From positions 2,011,001 to 2,075,000 of the forward strand of contig JBBBDQ010001156.1 in the NCBI GenBank assembly GCA_037127315.1: a DNA stretch of 64,000 bases. The letters run 5' to 3'. Each line of letters begins with the position of its first letter. Within the stretch, counting starts at the first letter, position 1. This DNA is from Ascarosepion bandense (lineage: Eukaryota; Mollusca; Cephalopoda; Sepiida; Sepiidae). This document shows positions 32,346-44,229 of the stretch, in pieces. The notes under the pieces are model-generated. The model saw nothing but the letters and a program-made list of their open reading frames with translations. It searched no databases and had not been told where the DNA came from. The translations under genes and the position numbers were made by a program.

Positions 32346-32354
32346 CAGATTTAC

Positions 32355-32417
<63 letters not shown>
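32346..32417. repeat. (CTAT)n microsatellite
   Basis: About 18 units, abutting the truncated head of composite SINE-A locus 3. Confidence 0.97.
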
Positions 32418-32850
32418 GCCGAGTTTGAATTCCAGTTGAATTCTTTGCATTAACTTACGCACAAATACCCTCTGGGAAGGGTATTAATCTTTCTCTTCCT
32501 TCCACTTATGGGTTAAATAATACGACAGATTAGGTTCTGTAGCCTTGGCTGGCAACCAGTCCACCGAAGAAAGCAATGGCAAACTACTTCGGGATAATCT
32601 TCTGCCCAGTCAGTCATGTATCTTTTGAGATATGATTGCCCAATGCGGGTATCACGTATGATACTTAACGGACTAACTGAATATAATAGTTGAAAACAAA
32701 ACTTCTACTGGGCATAAAACTGGGTATCTGTTTTCTATTGTTATGAAGTAATAAACTGATCCCCCGTTTATCACTAATTCTATAATACATATTTCCCCCT
32801 CTAGCTATGAGTCATATAACAGGACAGATTGGGTTCTACAGCCTTGTCTT
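32418..32850 (+). mobile_element. Composite SINE-A, locus 3
   Basis: Head-truncated SINE-A (32418-32680), AATATAATAGTTGAAAAC, hairpin linker (32713-32770, left arm decayed to ATAAAACTGGGTATCTG, right arm AACTGATCCCCCG). The start of the second SINE-A half follows (TTTCCCCCTCTAGCTATGAG), truncated at 32850. It lies between the two arms of the segmental duplication. Confidence 0.83.
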
Positions 32851-32861
32851 CATATTTTCTC

Positions 32862-33085
32862 TTAGATGTATAACTTAGTTAAACAATTTACAACTATGTT
32901 TTAAAATATTATCTTGTAAAACTGTATTCTGAGCACCTGTTTATTTTGTAAGAATTTTACATCTATATTTTGACACCTATCCGTCTTATATATCCTGTAA
33001 ACATTGTACATCTATAACTTGAACCATTTGTACATCTATCCAGTAGTCAATCTTTTATACCTGTATTTTTATCAGATTTACGTTT
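32862..33085 (+). repeat. Segmental direct duplication, right copy
   Basis: Right-hand copy of 32105-32345. Downstream (33086-33257) the imperfect ACTTGTACATCT repeat continues. Confidence 0.85.
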
Positions 33086-33257
33086 TTTAGATACTGTAAG
33101 ACTTGTACATCTGTATTTTGAACAACTGTACATCTTGTGGATCGGCTGAAACTTGTACATCTTGAGAACCTGCTTATCTCTATCATGAGGATTACTTTTA
33201 GCTCTTATAATCTGTACATGCATATCTTCAGGACTTGTACATCTTTTAAATCTATGT

Positions 33258-33990
33258 GCCCTGTCCTTTCAGAACGTAGGCGATCATGGTCCTCCACGTC
33301 TCCCTATCCCTTGTGGCCCTTAGTATGTTTGTTCCTGTTACTCCTGGCTACCCCCATTCCGTCATCCACCGGACCAGGCCCTGCAAATATGTTATCCGCT
33401 GCTTTCCTCTGTCTCTCTTTCCTTCTATCTGGCCAGTCAGTATCAGGTTCTCCAAGCTCTCCTTCCTCATTGCGTGTCCCAGGAACTTCAGTTGTCCTGA
33501 TGCTCGGTATTAATTTCCTTTTGGTTGCCATTCTTTCCAATACCTCATCGTTGCTTGCATGTTCAGTCCACGATATCCGCAGTATCCTTCTGTAGAACCA
33601 CATTTCCGCTGCTTCCAGTTTTGTCCTCGTTTTCGATGATATTGTCCAGTATTCACTGCCATATTGAAGAACTGACATCACATAGCAATCCAGCACCCTT
33701 TTCTTTGTTTCTAGTGAAATGTTCCTGTGTTTGCTCAGCTTCTGGAACGCGTCCTTTGCCATGCCAATTCGCCTTCTGATCTCTGTGTCGCACTTTCCAT
33801 CTCCTGTTAGAACATTTCCTAGATATTTAAATTTTTGCACCTGCTTTATTCTGGTATCCCCCACCTGTATTTGGCATTTTGGGTTGCACCTTTTGCTGAT
33901 GACCATGCATTCAGTTTTCTTAAAGTTTATTTGTAGTCCTTTTTTGTCACTCTCCACCGCTACCTTCTGTAGGAGGTCTTGCAGTTTCCT
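33258..33990 (-). mobile_element. LINE-K fragment inserted in minisatellite-like DNA
   Basis: The best LINE-K copy, truncated at both ends and flanked by TGTACATCT-type repeat DNA on both sides. The minus strand begins at the RT palm's trailing segment (RRKLQDLLQKVAVE) and ends ~50 bp past the ORF. It probably disrupted the array. Confidence 0.8.
33304..33990 (-). pseudogene. LINE-K reverse transcriptase C-terminal part, one frameshift
   Basis: The minus frame reads KKGLQINFKKTECMVIS, FKYLGNVLTGDGKCDTEIRR, ISLETKKRVLDCYVMSVLQY, GSEYWTISSKTRTKLEAAEM and WFYRRILRISWTEHASNDEV. This is the thumb/connection region typical of RTE/L2-like 'endonuclease-reverse transcriptase' proteins. Near 33505 the frame slips: the following family sequence (QLKFLGHAMRKESLE) lies in another frame. 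The catalytic palm is missing. 217 codons remain open, so this is a fairly young insertion. Confidence 0.87.
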
Positions 33991-34054
33991 TCTTTATATT
34001 ACAGATGCTGTACATCTCTATCTTAATCCCTTGTACATGTTGATCTTTTACTGG

Positions 34055-35866
34055 ATTATCTTGATCACATGATTATCTTGATCACATGATTATATTGATC
34101 ACATGATTATCTTGATCACATGATTATCTTGATCACATGATTATCTTGATTGCATGATTATCTTGATTGCATGATTATCTTGATCACATGATTATCTTGA
34201 TCACATGACTATCTTGATCACATGATTATCTTGATCACATGATTATCTTGATTGCATGATTATCTTGATCACATGATTATCTTGATCACATGATTATCTT
34301 GATTGCATGATTATCTTGATCGCAGGATTATCTTGATCACATGATTATCTTGATCACATGAATATCTTGATTGCATGATTATCTTGATCACATGACTAAC
34401 TTGATTACATGCTTATCTTGATCACATGATTATCTTGATCACATGATTATCTTGATCACATGATCATCTTGATTGCATGATTATCTTGATCACATGCTTA
34501 TCTTGATTACATGATTATCTTGATCACAGGATTATCTTGATCACATGATTATCTTGATCACATGATTATCTTGATCACATGCTTATCTTGATTACATGAT
34601 TATCTTGATCACATGATTATCTTGATCACATAATTATCTTGATCACATGATTATCTTGATTACATGATTATCTTGATCACATGATTATCTTGATTGCATG
34701 ATTATCTTGATTACATGATTATCTTGATTGCATGATTATCTTGATTATATGATTATCTTGATCACATGATTATCTTGATCACATGAATATCTTGATTGCA
34801 TGATTATCTTGATCACAGGATTATCTTGATCACATGAATATCTTGATTACATGCTTATCTTGATCACATGATTAACTTGATTGCATGATTATCTTGATTA
34901 CATGATTATCTTGATTGCATGATTATCTTGATTATATGATTATCTTGATCACATGATTATCTTGATCACAGGATTATCTTGATCACATGATTATCTTGAT
35001 CACATGATTATCTTGATCACATGAATATCTTGATTGCATGATTATCTTGATCACATGACTAACTTGATCACAGGATTATCTTGATCACATGAATATCTTG
35101 ATTGCATGATTATCTTGATCACATGACTAACTTGATCACATGCTTATCTTGATCACATGATTAACTTGATTGCATGATTATCTTGATTACATGATTATCT
35201 TGATTGCATGATTATCTTGATTATATGATTATCTTGTTCACATGATTATCTTGATCACATGATTATCTTGATCACAGGATTATCTTGATCACATGATTAT
35301 CTTGATCACATGATTATCTTGATCACATGAATATCTTGATTGCATGATTATCTTGATTACATGATTAACTTGATTACATGATTATCTTGATCACATGATT
35401 ATCTTGATTACATGATTATCTTGATCACATGACTATCTTGATCACATGACTATCTTGATCACATGATTATCTTGATCACATGATTATCTTGATTCCATGA
35501 TTATCTTGATCACATGATTATCTTGATCGCATGATTATCTTGATTGCATGATTATCTTCATTACATGATTATCTTGATTGCATGATTATCTTGATTGCAT
35601 TATTATCTTGATTGCATTATTATCTTGATTACATGATTATCTTGATCACATGACTATCTTGATCACATGATTATCTTGATCACATGACTATCTTGATCAC
35701 ATGACTATCTTGATTACATGATTATCTTGATCACATGATTATCTTGATTGCATTATTATCTTGATTACATGATTATCTTGATTACATGATTATCTTGATC
35801 ACATGATTATCTTGATCACATGCTTATCTTGATCACATGATTATCTTGATCACATGATTATCTTGA
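34055..35866. repeat. 17-bp minisatellite, about 107 units
   Basis: Consensus CTTGATCACATGATTAT. Variants at fixed positions: GATCAC to GATTGC or GATTAC, CATGATT to CATGACT, CATGAAT, CATGCTT or CAGGATT, and TATC to TAAC. Variant strings repeat in blocks (for example CATGAAT then GATTGC then CATGACTAAC at about 34360, 35025 and 35090), showing higher-order duplication. Each unit has TGATCA and near-palindromic ATCACATGAT. No ORF survives in the array. Confidence 0.97.
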
Positions 35867-36645
35867 ACAATTATGCAGCTTGTGGATCTTATAAATGTTT
35901 TACATCGTTGTATAATCCCTGATACATCCTCTACACCTAATAAAACATGCTTAACTATTTCCATTATTCGGACTTTTGTCTTCATCTTTGTTGCCATTTT
36001 TACGACCTTTCGGCCTATGTACGCTCCGGCCTTCTTTAGGTGCTAGGAATTTCGAACCGAGCCGTTTATTACAAACACTGGGGTATATCTTCCTCATTGT
36101 TTCCTCGATTGGAAGTCATGAGTTATCTCCCTCTAACACCGCAAGCTACTTCTTCGCTACTACTGTAGCCTGTATTGAACTCACAACTCTAAGAGTCAGG
36201 TTAAAAACTAACAAACGTCTATATCCAGTGGGCCATGTGTCCTTAAGAACAGTATTTACATTATCCAGACAATAGTCCGAATGATGTAAATACTGTAAAT
36301 ACTACCTCATCTCCGAAATATAGACAAACGTTCAACTAAATCTAGAACATTTGTAGATATTGTAGTTTTTTAAAATCTTGAACATGTATATCATGAGGAT
36401 TAGTACCTCTTCTAAATATGTTATATCATCATCTGTGATCATTTCTACACCTTGTAGAACGTGTAAATATTGTACAATTTTATCTTGATCCCTTGTACAA
36501 GTTAATGATATAGTAAAACTTTTACATCATTATCAGTGATCTCTTGTACATCTTACCGGTTCTGTAAAACTTGTACATCTGTATCTTGATCCTTTGTAAA
36601 ACTTGTAGATATTTTCAACCTTTCATATATATATATATATATATC
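35867..36645 (+). repeat. TGTACATCT-type degenerate repeat and repeat E, copy 2
   Basis: 35960-36335 is the second copy of repeat E (see 29990-30440) and contains its own imperfect inverted repeat: AACAGTATTTACATTATCC, then ATGATGTAAATACTGTAAAT. The flanks are imperfect repeats of ACTTGTACATCTGTATCTTGA, probably the ancestral sequence of the 17-bp array. (TA)n at 36628-36645. Confidence 0.7.
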
Positions 36646-36855
36646 TTGGTGAGATGTACAACTTGTAGATATGGTAAAATTTTTACATCGTTACCTTCTG
36701 CACTTGATGGAATAGCGACGAGATAACTCAACATATTAATAACAATGAGATGCATTTGTAATTGAAGTTGCTAGACTAAGCAGAGCTTGCTAATTAAGGA
36801 GGTGCCTAGCGTAACAATTATCAATTTTATATCAAAGACAATTATACCGTATTTA

Positions 36856-36856
36856 C

Positions 36857-36947
<91 letters not shown>

Positions 36948-37068
36948 TAGAGTGTTCAAATCTATCTTAGAGTGTTCAAATCTATCTTAGAGTGTTCAAA
37001 TCTATCTAGCTATCTTAAAGTGTTCAAATCTATCTATCAATCTATCTAGCTAGCAATCCTGTTCATGT

Positions 37069-37130
<62 letters not shown>
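36856..37130. repeat. (CTAT)n, (CTGT)n and a 22-bp tandem repeat
   Basis: (CTAT)n 36856-36918, (CTGT)n to about 36942, then four units of TATCTTAGAGTGTTCAAATC (36943-37030). (CTAT)n resumes at 37070-37128. Confidence 0.95.
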
Positions 37131-37131
<1 letters not shown>

Positions 37132-37173
37132 AGCTCATTTATATAATCTGTCTATCCCCTCTCTCTCTTTCTT

Positions 37174-37224
<51 letters not shown>

Positions 37225-37227
<3 letters not shown>

Positions 37228-37442
37228 AATGATAATCCACGTCTACTGTCTTAATATGTATAGGAAATTGTTTTCTTCAAAACAACATTTAAAAGTATTA
37301 TTACAGTTAGATTTACGTTTAAAAATATTCAAACTCTCTTGCTTTCTACATCACGTGACGGACGCTTCTCGCGACGGACGCTTCTAGTTTAAATTTTAAA
37401 ATCATTTGTTTCTGATGAAAGGCCGAGGCCGGTCTGAAATAT

Positions 37443-37495
<53 letters not shown>

Positions 37496-37543
37496 ATAGA
37501 AATAAATAAATATTTACAATATTTTAGTAGTTTTTCCTATATA

Positions 37544-37587
<44 letters not shown>
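37225..37587 (+). repeat. Palindromic element P, half copy, between (TA)n tracts
   Basis: Left end CCACGTCTACTGTCTTAATA, right end TAGTAGTTTTTCC, both next to (TA)n. Matches the ends of the palindrome at 43040-43345. Contains CTGATGA, a 5-bp GC stem (AGGCC...GGTCT), GAAATATC at 37418-37446, then (TA)n at 37447-37490 and 37555-37587. ACGGACGCTTCTCGCG near 37360 is a small internal repeat. Confidence 0.65.
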
Positions 37588-37591
<4 letters not shown>

Positions 37592-38060
37592 GGGTGCGAT
37601 AGATAAATTCTCACACACATTACGCAAAAAAGAAAATTAATACTGATATTACATTTTAACAGATATTTTTTTTCAAAATTGCACAACTATATCTTGAAAT
37701 ACGAAAGAGTAAATGTATTCAATAAAATTTCTATCAGCTTCAACCTTGGCAACCAGACGACTTCGGAATCTCCAGCAACTCTTCTTGATGGTCTTTATGA
37801 TTAAATTACGAATGCTGCCATAATCTGTGCCTTCAGTTCATCTTTGGCGTTACAAGGAGTTTTGTTGGTCTCTCGCTCAAATGCCCTCCACACATAATAG
37901 TCAAGAGTGTTGCAATCTGAGTAGTTAGGTGGTCAGAGATAAGGGATGATGTATTCCCAGAGATAATCTGACAGCTATGACTGAGGTCTTTTGCTTGTGT
38001 GGCAAGATTCAAAGCCCTGTTGCTAGACATAAAGTCTTCCTGCTCCCACCCTCTAGATCA
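37588..38060 (-). pseudogene. Mariner-like transposon, second remnant
   Basis: The left edge TCAGGGTGCGATAGATAAATT is a plausible TIR, also seen at 56.89 kb. The minus-strand frames give a YYVWRAFERETNK-like string and TPCNAKDELKAQIMAAF. These match the mariner C-terminal region and align with TPYQTKDKQIARITAEF of the 2.3-kb copy. Only the C-terminal third remains; frames are broken. Confidence 0.7.
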
Positions 38061-38159
38061 AGACTGAAAAATTACTGCCCATATATACATTAATATATGT
38101 AAAAATATACTCAGTTATGATCTGAGATTAAGGACAGGATGGTTAAATAAAATAAAGAC

Positions 38160-38285
38160 AAGAGGAAAACTTTTATAGATACGTAATTTAGAATCAAGCT
38201 CATTTCGTCCTTTTGCCTTCATAAGGTCCATCACAGGACGAAACGCGTAGGCGAATTAAAATATAGTTTTCCTCTTGAAAAGCGG
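38160..38285. repeat. Imperfect palindrome with PLE-end-like motif
   Basis: AGAGGAAAACTTTTA (about 38160) pairs with TAGTTTTCCTCTT (about 38263). Inner CATTTCGTCC pairs with AGGACGAAACG. The minus strand reads CTTATGA, AGGCAAAAGGAC, GAAATGAG, similar in order to the CTGATGA/GAAA blocks of the other fold-back elements. Confidence 0.55.
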
Positions 38286-38289
38286 GTAC

Positions 38290-39690
38290 ATTATAACTTA
38301 AAAAGGAAATAATGATCTCTACTGATAAAAAAGTACATTAAATATGCAAAAAAATAAACATGCAATATACAAAAAATAAACCTTAAATATACTAAAAGAA
38401 TGAGGAGAAATTTATTAAAAAAGCATTAATTATACTTAGAAAAATAAGCATAAAATATGCTAAACAAATAATAATAAACCGATAAATAAATATATATTAA
38501 ATATACTAAAAATTAAGAATTAAATACCCTAAAAATAAGCAAAAACATACTAAAAATAAGCATTAAATATACAAAAATAAGTTTTAAATATATCCGAAAA
38601 TTAGCATCAAATATACTAAAATTATGAAATATTATATTAAAAGTGAGCATCAAATATACTAAAAATAAGCATTAAATATACTCATAAATAAGCAATGAGC
38701 GTACTAAAACTAATGATCAAATATACCAAAAATAACCATTACATACACTAAAAAATCAGCAATAAATATACAAAAGAATAAGCAATAATATGCTAAAAAT
38801 AAGCATTAAATACAATAAAAATAAACATTAAATACAATAAAAATAAGCATTAAATGCACTAAAAATAAGTATTTAATATACTAAAAAGTAAGCATTCAAG
38901 AAACTAACAAAATAAGGAATAATATCTAAAAATAAGTATTACATATACTACAAAATAGAGTTAGATATAATAAAAAATACGCAAAATATACCAAAAACTA
39001 AGCATTAAATATACTAAAAATAAGCATTAGATATACTATAACATAAGCATCATAGGAACTAAAAATAGAATTACATATATTAAAAATAAACAATAAATAT
39101 ATTAAAAACTAAATATAGTATAACATAACATAATAGTATGAAATTAACATTAAATATATTAAACAAATATATTGAAATATACAAAAAGAAAGCATTAATC
39201 ATGCTCAAAATATACATTATATTTATGTAAATGAATAACATTAAATATACTAAAAATAACTTTTTCAATACTAAAGATTAATATTAATTATACTAAAACA
39301 AACATTAACTTTATTAAAAATAGACGTTAATTATGGTAATAATAACTGTACAAAAATCAACATTGAATATGCTAAAAAGAATTTTACTAAAAAGTAAATA
39401 TTAACTATTTTAAAAGCAAGCAAAAATAAATATTATATATAGTAAAAGAATAAACATTAAACTAATTAAAATGTAAGCATTAAATATAAAAATTAAATAT
39501 ACATTACAAAAAATAAATTTTAACTATAATAAAAATGATCTTTAATAAAATAAAAATTGATTTACTCGAAATAAACATTAAATATATCAATAAAAAAACA
39601 ATAATATACTAAAATATATATTAAATATACTAAAAATAAAAGTTAAAATATATATAGAAATATACTAAAAGAAAACATTACCTATCTAAA
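38290..39690. repeat. A-rich diverged minisatellite
   Basis: 1.4 kb of variations on ATAAGCATTAAATATACTAA (about 22-25 bp). Units early in the block are more regular than later ones. No coding potential; the minus Ile/Leu-rich ORF is an artefact. Confidence 0.85.
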
Positions 39691-39935
39691 AAATGAATCT
39701 ATTGTTTCCTACTTTAATGTCCTCTAACTTTATGACTTGGGCACAATAGAATTTACAAGATTTGATCTTGTTATTAATATCTTCATAATCAAACCCGTAA
39801 GACATGATACATTTTGATTAAAGATTTTTACACAGAATGACCCCTCAGGATAGTTGGCGGAACATAATCTTCTTAACCTTGTTTAAAAAACGTCATGGCT
39901 CATATATTAACAAATTAAAACTAGTAAATGTCAGT
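39691..39935. other. Unassigned sequence
   Basis: Nothing recognised. Confidence 0.35.
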
Positions 39936-39940
39936 GTCCG

Positions 39941-39995
<55 letters not shown>

Positions 39996-40035
39996 GCAAC
40001 CAGGATAGATAAGTAGATAAATGTAAGCTAGATAG
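39936..40035. repeat. (GATA)n microsatellite
   Basis: About 15 units to 39994, then broken GATA words. Confidence 0.95.
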
Positions 40036-41237
40036 ATAGATACTGATTCCTGCCAACATCTTACTTTACGATCATGGTGAAAAATATGTGCAGAATATAT
40101 AACATTTCCGACGACTGGTCGTATGCCAGGAGGCTCAGCACCATCTTTACTAGATGAGCCGAGCATTCACCCTATAGCTTGTTTGGTTCTCAGTCTGCAG
40201 AGCTGGCTGCTTCGTAGTAGTCACCCAGAACATTACTTTTTGTCGCGCATAACTTGAAGACCGACGGACTCTTGTTGGAAGGAATGTGGACAGCTACGTG
40301 TGCGTGGAACAATTGGCGGACGACATACGGGACCTGGAAAGAATGAGAAAAGGAAAAGGCAGGGGTCTGCAGCGCGAAGGAGAGACGATGGGGTTGGAAT
40401 GAAGCAGAGGGTTGAATTCAGGGTTATTAAGAAGAGAGATGGAGCAGGGCTGGATGGTGGTGGTGGTGGTGGCTGCGCAAAGGATGCCAACGAACAGAGA
40501 TGAAACAATGGTGAAATCTAAACAAATTAAACGACCGAATAAATGCAAAAAATAAATAAATAAATAAATAAAAAAACAAAACCCGATAAGAGGAGAAAAA
40601 TACACGAAAATGCAGAAGGTGAATAGCAGGAATTTCTTGGTAGGAAGATGAAAGGAAATTTCGTGTTGGGGGTGGGAGAAGGATGAGCTGAAAAATGAAA
40701 ATGAGCTCGGAGAAAGTGAAGGAGAATAAGAAAGAAAGAAAGAAAGAAAGAAAGACCTTGGAAGATAAAAGGGAATGATTAGGAAGGGAAGAAATGAAAG
40801 AAAAGAAAGAGAGTACGAAGAAGAGAGGATAGAAGAAGAGATAAAGAGAGAGAGAAAAGAGACAGAGATAAAGAAAAATAAAATAAAATACTAAAGAATG
40901 AGAAATTAAGGAAACACTGAAAAAGAAATGAATAAATGAGAAAGCAAAAAAAAGTACATGAATCGTTGAGATAGAAAAAATGACAATAAGATAATCGAAA
41001 AAGAATGAAAATAAGATAAATGCTGTTGAAAAACGAAAGGAAGAAATAAAGGAAAGAAAGATGGAAAGAAAGCACGAACAATTGACTGAACGACCAAAAG
41101 AAAGAAAATTAAGAAAGAAAATGACCCGGCAGAAACAATAATACTGGCAAAAAAATGACTGCAGCAAAAAGTGAAGAAAAAAGTATAAAAGAATGAAACA
41201 GGAAAATGAATAGTGAAGAAAGTAAGACATAATTTTT
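40036..41237. other. Purine-rich, strand-asymmetric DNA
   Basis: From about 40330 the plus strand is dominated by A and G (GAAAGAAAG, GGAGAAAAG), with (AAAT)n near 40555 and (AAGA)n near 40730-40755. The minus strand therefore lacks stops, which explains the 267-codon Phe/Ser/Leu ORF at 40427-41230. No protein motif in it. Confidence 0.7.
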
Positions 41238-41239
41238 TT

Positions 41240-41290
<51 letters not shown>

Positions 41291-41305
41291 GAAATAGATA
41301 AATGA

Positions 41306-41367
<62 letters not shown>

Positions 41368-41542
41368 GTAAACAGAATAAGATACATAGATAGATAGATG
41401 CAAAAAGAATAATAATAGATAGATAGATAGATAGATAGATAGATGTAAACAGAATATGCTAGATAGATAGATAGATAGATAGATAGATGTAAACAGAATA
41501 AGATACATAGATAGATGCAAAAAGAATATAATAAAAAGAATA

Positions 41543-41589
<47 letters not shown>

Positions 41590-41678
41590 TATGTAAACAG
41601 AATATGTTAGATAGATAGATAGATAGATAGATAGATGTAAACAGAATAAGATACATAGATAGATGCAAAAAGAATATA

Positions 41679-41721
<43 letters not shown>

Positions 41722-41739
41722 GATGTAAACAGAATATGC

Positions 41740-41808
<69 letters not shown>

Positions 41809-41850
41809 GTAAACAGAATAAGATACATAGATAGATGCAAAAAGAATATA

Positions 41851-41896
<46 letters not shown>

Positions 41897-41909
41897 GTAA
41901 ACAATATGT

Positions 41910-41942
<33 letters not shown>

Positions 41943-41957
41943 GTAAACAGAATATGT

Positions 41958-41994
<37 letters not shown>

Positions 41995-42035
41995 GTAAAC
42001 AGAATAAGATACATAGATAGATAGATGCAAAAAGA

Positions 42036-42094
<59 letters not shown>
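41238..42094. repeat. Compound (GATA)n array with conserved spacers
   Basis: About 15 (GATA)n blocks separated by recurring spacers: TGTAAACAGAATA(A/T)G, then ATACATAGATAGATG and CAAAAAGAATA. Two spacer types alternate, indicating a higher-order unit of ~60-110 bp. The 449-codon minus ORF (SIYLSIYL repeats) is a translation of this array. Confidence 0.95.
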
Positions 42095-42096
<2 letters not shown>

Positions 42097-42259
42097 GTAA
42101 AAAAAAGAAAATTCTGACCAACTGAAAACAAAACTGTTTTGAAAAAATGGGGAATGTGCGTAATTTAGGCAAGGTAGAGAAAAAATTAATGTGACCGCAG
42201 AAGGAAAAGAAAGGCAGGTGGGACAGAAAGAGGGAGACAGAGACGAAAAATCCATAAAA

Positions 42260-42985
42260 AGTGATAGGAGTAAATAAAAAAAAACGGATGGTAGAGAAAA
42301 TTAGAGAAAGAGAGATAAGTATATTGCGAAAGACTGTAAGTCAAAGACAAAGTGAAAATGTTTAAAGAACGTCAAAACTAAAAGTCAAAATTAAAAATAC
42401 ACAACAAAAAAAGACCATAACCAAAATAATAATAAATAAGCTAACAAGAGAACTAAAACATTATGAAAAAAAGAAACAGAACCAGATTGAAAAACCATTT
42501 GAAGAAGCAGGCGCTTATCTTAAAGCAATACTTAGCAAGAACATCTTGTTGAACACTGCCAATTGAGTGAGTTAGATGCTCACCGAGCCGCAACTATAGT
42601 GGTCTTATGCCAGACAACGTTATCTACCTGCCGTAAAGCGATGGTGAACGAGCTTGTGCTGCAGAAAATGCGTTAGTATAGCGTGCCCGATACTGACTGA
42701 CGCTTTCTTCCCGATCGAGGTAAATGTTAGAAATAACTTAGTGAGGATTTCTGCATCAACTAAGCATCGTAAACAATTACCGCAATAATTCGTACATAAT
42801 TCACATTATTCTCCGTGTACAATATGCATTTTTAGGGATGCTAACCAGTCTTTAGTCAAGGGACTACTAATAACTATTTGACAGAAATACAAGAGGGAAA
42901 TATAAAATAAAGAAATAAAAATAATATTTAAAAGAAATTAAATAGATATAAAGGTAAAAAGGAGTGAAGATACTGAGGGGACGTA
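42260..42985. other. Unassigned sequence
   Basis: A-rich start, then mixed sequence at 42480-42720 with higher GC. No recognisable element or exon signature. Confidence 0.4.
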
Positions 42986-42989
42986 ATAA

Positions 42990-42991
42990 CG

Positions 42992-43042
<51 letters not shown>

Positions 43043-43225
43043 ACGTATAATGTCTTAATATGAATAGGAAAAACTACTAAAAAGTTGTAAGTTAAAAATG
43101 TATTTTTTTTTACAGTATTTATTTATTTCTATTATTATATATATATATTTGATATTTCAAACCGGCCTCGGCCTTTCATCAGAAACAAATTTGTATCTGA
43201 TGAAAGGCTGAGTCCGGTCTGAAAT

Positions 43226-43274
<49 letters not shown>

Positions 43275-43336
43275 GAGATAAAGAAATACTGTAAAAAAAA
43301 TACATTTTTAACTGACAACTTTTTAGTAGTTTTTCC

Positions 43337-43362
<26 letters not shown>
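42990..43362. mobile_element. Palindromic fold-back element P between (TA)n tracts
   Basis: The body (43040-43345) is a large imperfect palindrome. The outer arms GGAAAAACTACTAAAAAGTTG and its complement near 43312-43338 enclose (TA)n. The inner arms centre on CAGAAACAAATTTGTATCTG near 43190. Each inner arm reads, outward from the centre, CTGATGA, AGGC..., a GC stem, GAAATATC, once on each strand. (TA)n flanks at 42995-43040 and 43340-43362. Confidence 0.8.
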
Positions 43363-43368
<6 letters not shown>

Positions 43369-43575
43369 GAGATCAAATACCGATAAAATATTAATAAGAA
43401 TCTGACAGAATGATAGAATAAAGGACAAAGTTTTATAAATCTAACAACCTTTATTAAATCAATTCTTAAAGAATCTAAGCAATGCGTAACTTCCACGACT
43501 GGTGTTGACGTAAAACGTCCCCAAATCTACATGCGAACAATATCCAAACAAAAAAAAAATGCATATGCCTGCTAG

Positions 43576-43576
<1 letters not shown>

Positions 43577-43621
<45 letters not shown>

Positions 43622-43622
43622 G
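43577..43622. repeat. (CA)n(TA)n microsatellite
   Basis: Compound dinucleotide tract. Confidence 0.95.
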
Positions 43623-43784
43623 CTCTCACACCCTGATTGAGCACTCTGGAAGAATGGTAGACATTAAAAAACAGTCGCTAGTCTGGTATCTACGTATCGT
43701 TCATTCATCAATGAATTGGAACACTCTCAGCTATTGGGCGTGTATAATGATAATATACACGCTAAAAGGTCGACCCCTTCCTAC

Positions 43785-43938
43785 CGAGCGCCCGTAGCTC
43801 AGAGGTAGAATCTCCGACTGACGTCAATTCGGTCGGTTTTCAAACCTGGGTAAAAGGCGATCGGTTGTCTAACCGAACTGATTTTGCTGTGATACAGATC
43901 TGTCTGCAGATGACTATATATATATATATATATATATA
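43785..43938 (+). mobile_element. SINE-B, full length, subfamily 1
   Basis: The best tRNA-like head: GAGCGCCCGTAGCTCAGAGG is a near-perfect A-box region of a tRNA gene. It continues with GTAGAATCTCCGACTG, a B-box-like GGTTTTCAAACCTGGG and a GTCTAACCG block. The 3' part has CTGATTTT, GCTGTGATACAG, ATCTGTCTGCAGATGAC, then (TA)n. Relative to sister copies, 8 bases (CGAAACAG) were lost between two ACAG direct repeats. This removes the GAAA of the hammerhead core. Confidence 0.85.
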
Positions 43939-43939
43939 A

Positions 43940-44229
43940 GTAAATTCAACATAGTGAGCCAACAAACCTAGTCAGCCAGCGTTCCCTGAAGATCCGTTTA
44001 GGTGAAACCTTGGTAGGTTTGTTGGCTCACTAGGTTTAATTTACTTATTCTGCTCTACTTAAGTATTGAGCACTTTTTTGTTATTGGTTACTCGTCTCGG
44101 GTTTTTTCTTTGGGCTACGTGCTGGCTCGGTCCGAATCTCTTTTACTGATGTTCATGTACTTAGCTCTTTCTTTTTTACAACCATTTTTTCCTTCCACGT
44201 ATATACGCGAAGGGTTTTTCGAAACGAGT
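43940..44229 (+). mobile_element. Fold-back PLE-terminal-like element, copy 1
   Basis: Imperfect palindrome 43940-44045: GTGAGCCAACAAACCTA at left, TAGGTTTGTTGGCTCAC at right. The right arm carries CTGAAGA, TCC-GTTTA-GG, TGAA, ACC-TTGGTA-GGT. Downstream ~180 bp (TATTGAGCACTTTTTTG to TTTTTCGAAACGAGTATA) recurs after the palindromes at 45.1 and 47.8 kb. Resembles the terminal repeats I associate with Penelope-like elements. Confidence 0.65.

Noticed and set aside
34055..35866. CRISPR-like array
   Set aside because: Units are contiguous 17-mers with no unique spacers, in an animal genome; it is a minisatellite.
40427..41230. 267-codon Phe/Ser/Leu-rich minus ORF resembling a membrane protein
   Set aside because: Results from strong purine bias of the plus strand; no domain, no start context, ends in low-complexity DNA.
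40906..42255. 449-codon minus-strand ORF rich in SIYLSIYL
   Set aside because: Direct translation of the (GATA)n array; a 4-base unit without stops gives long ORFs in several frames.
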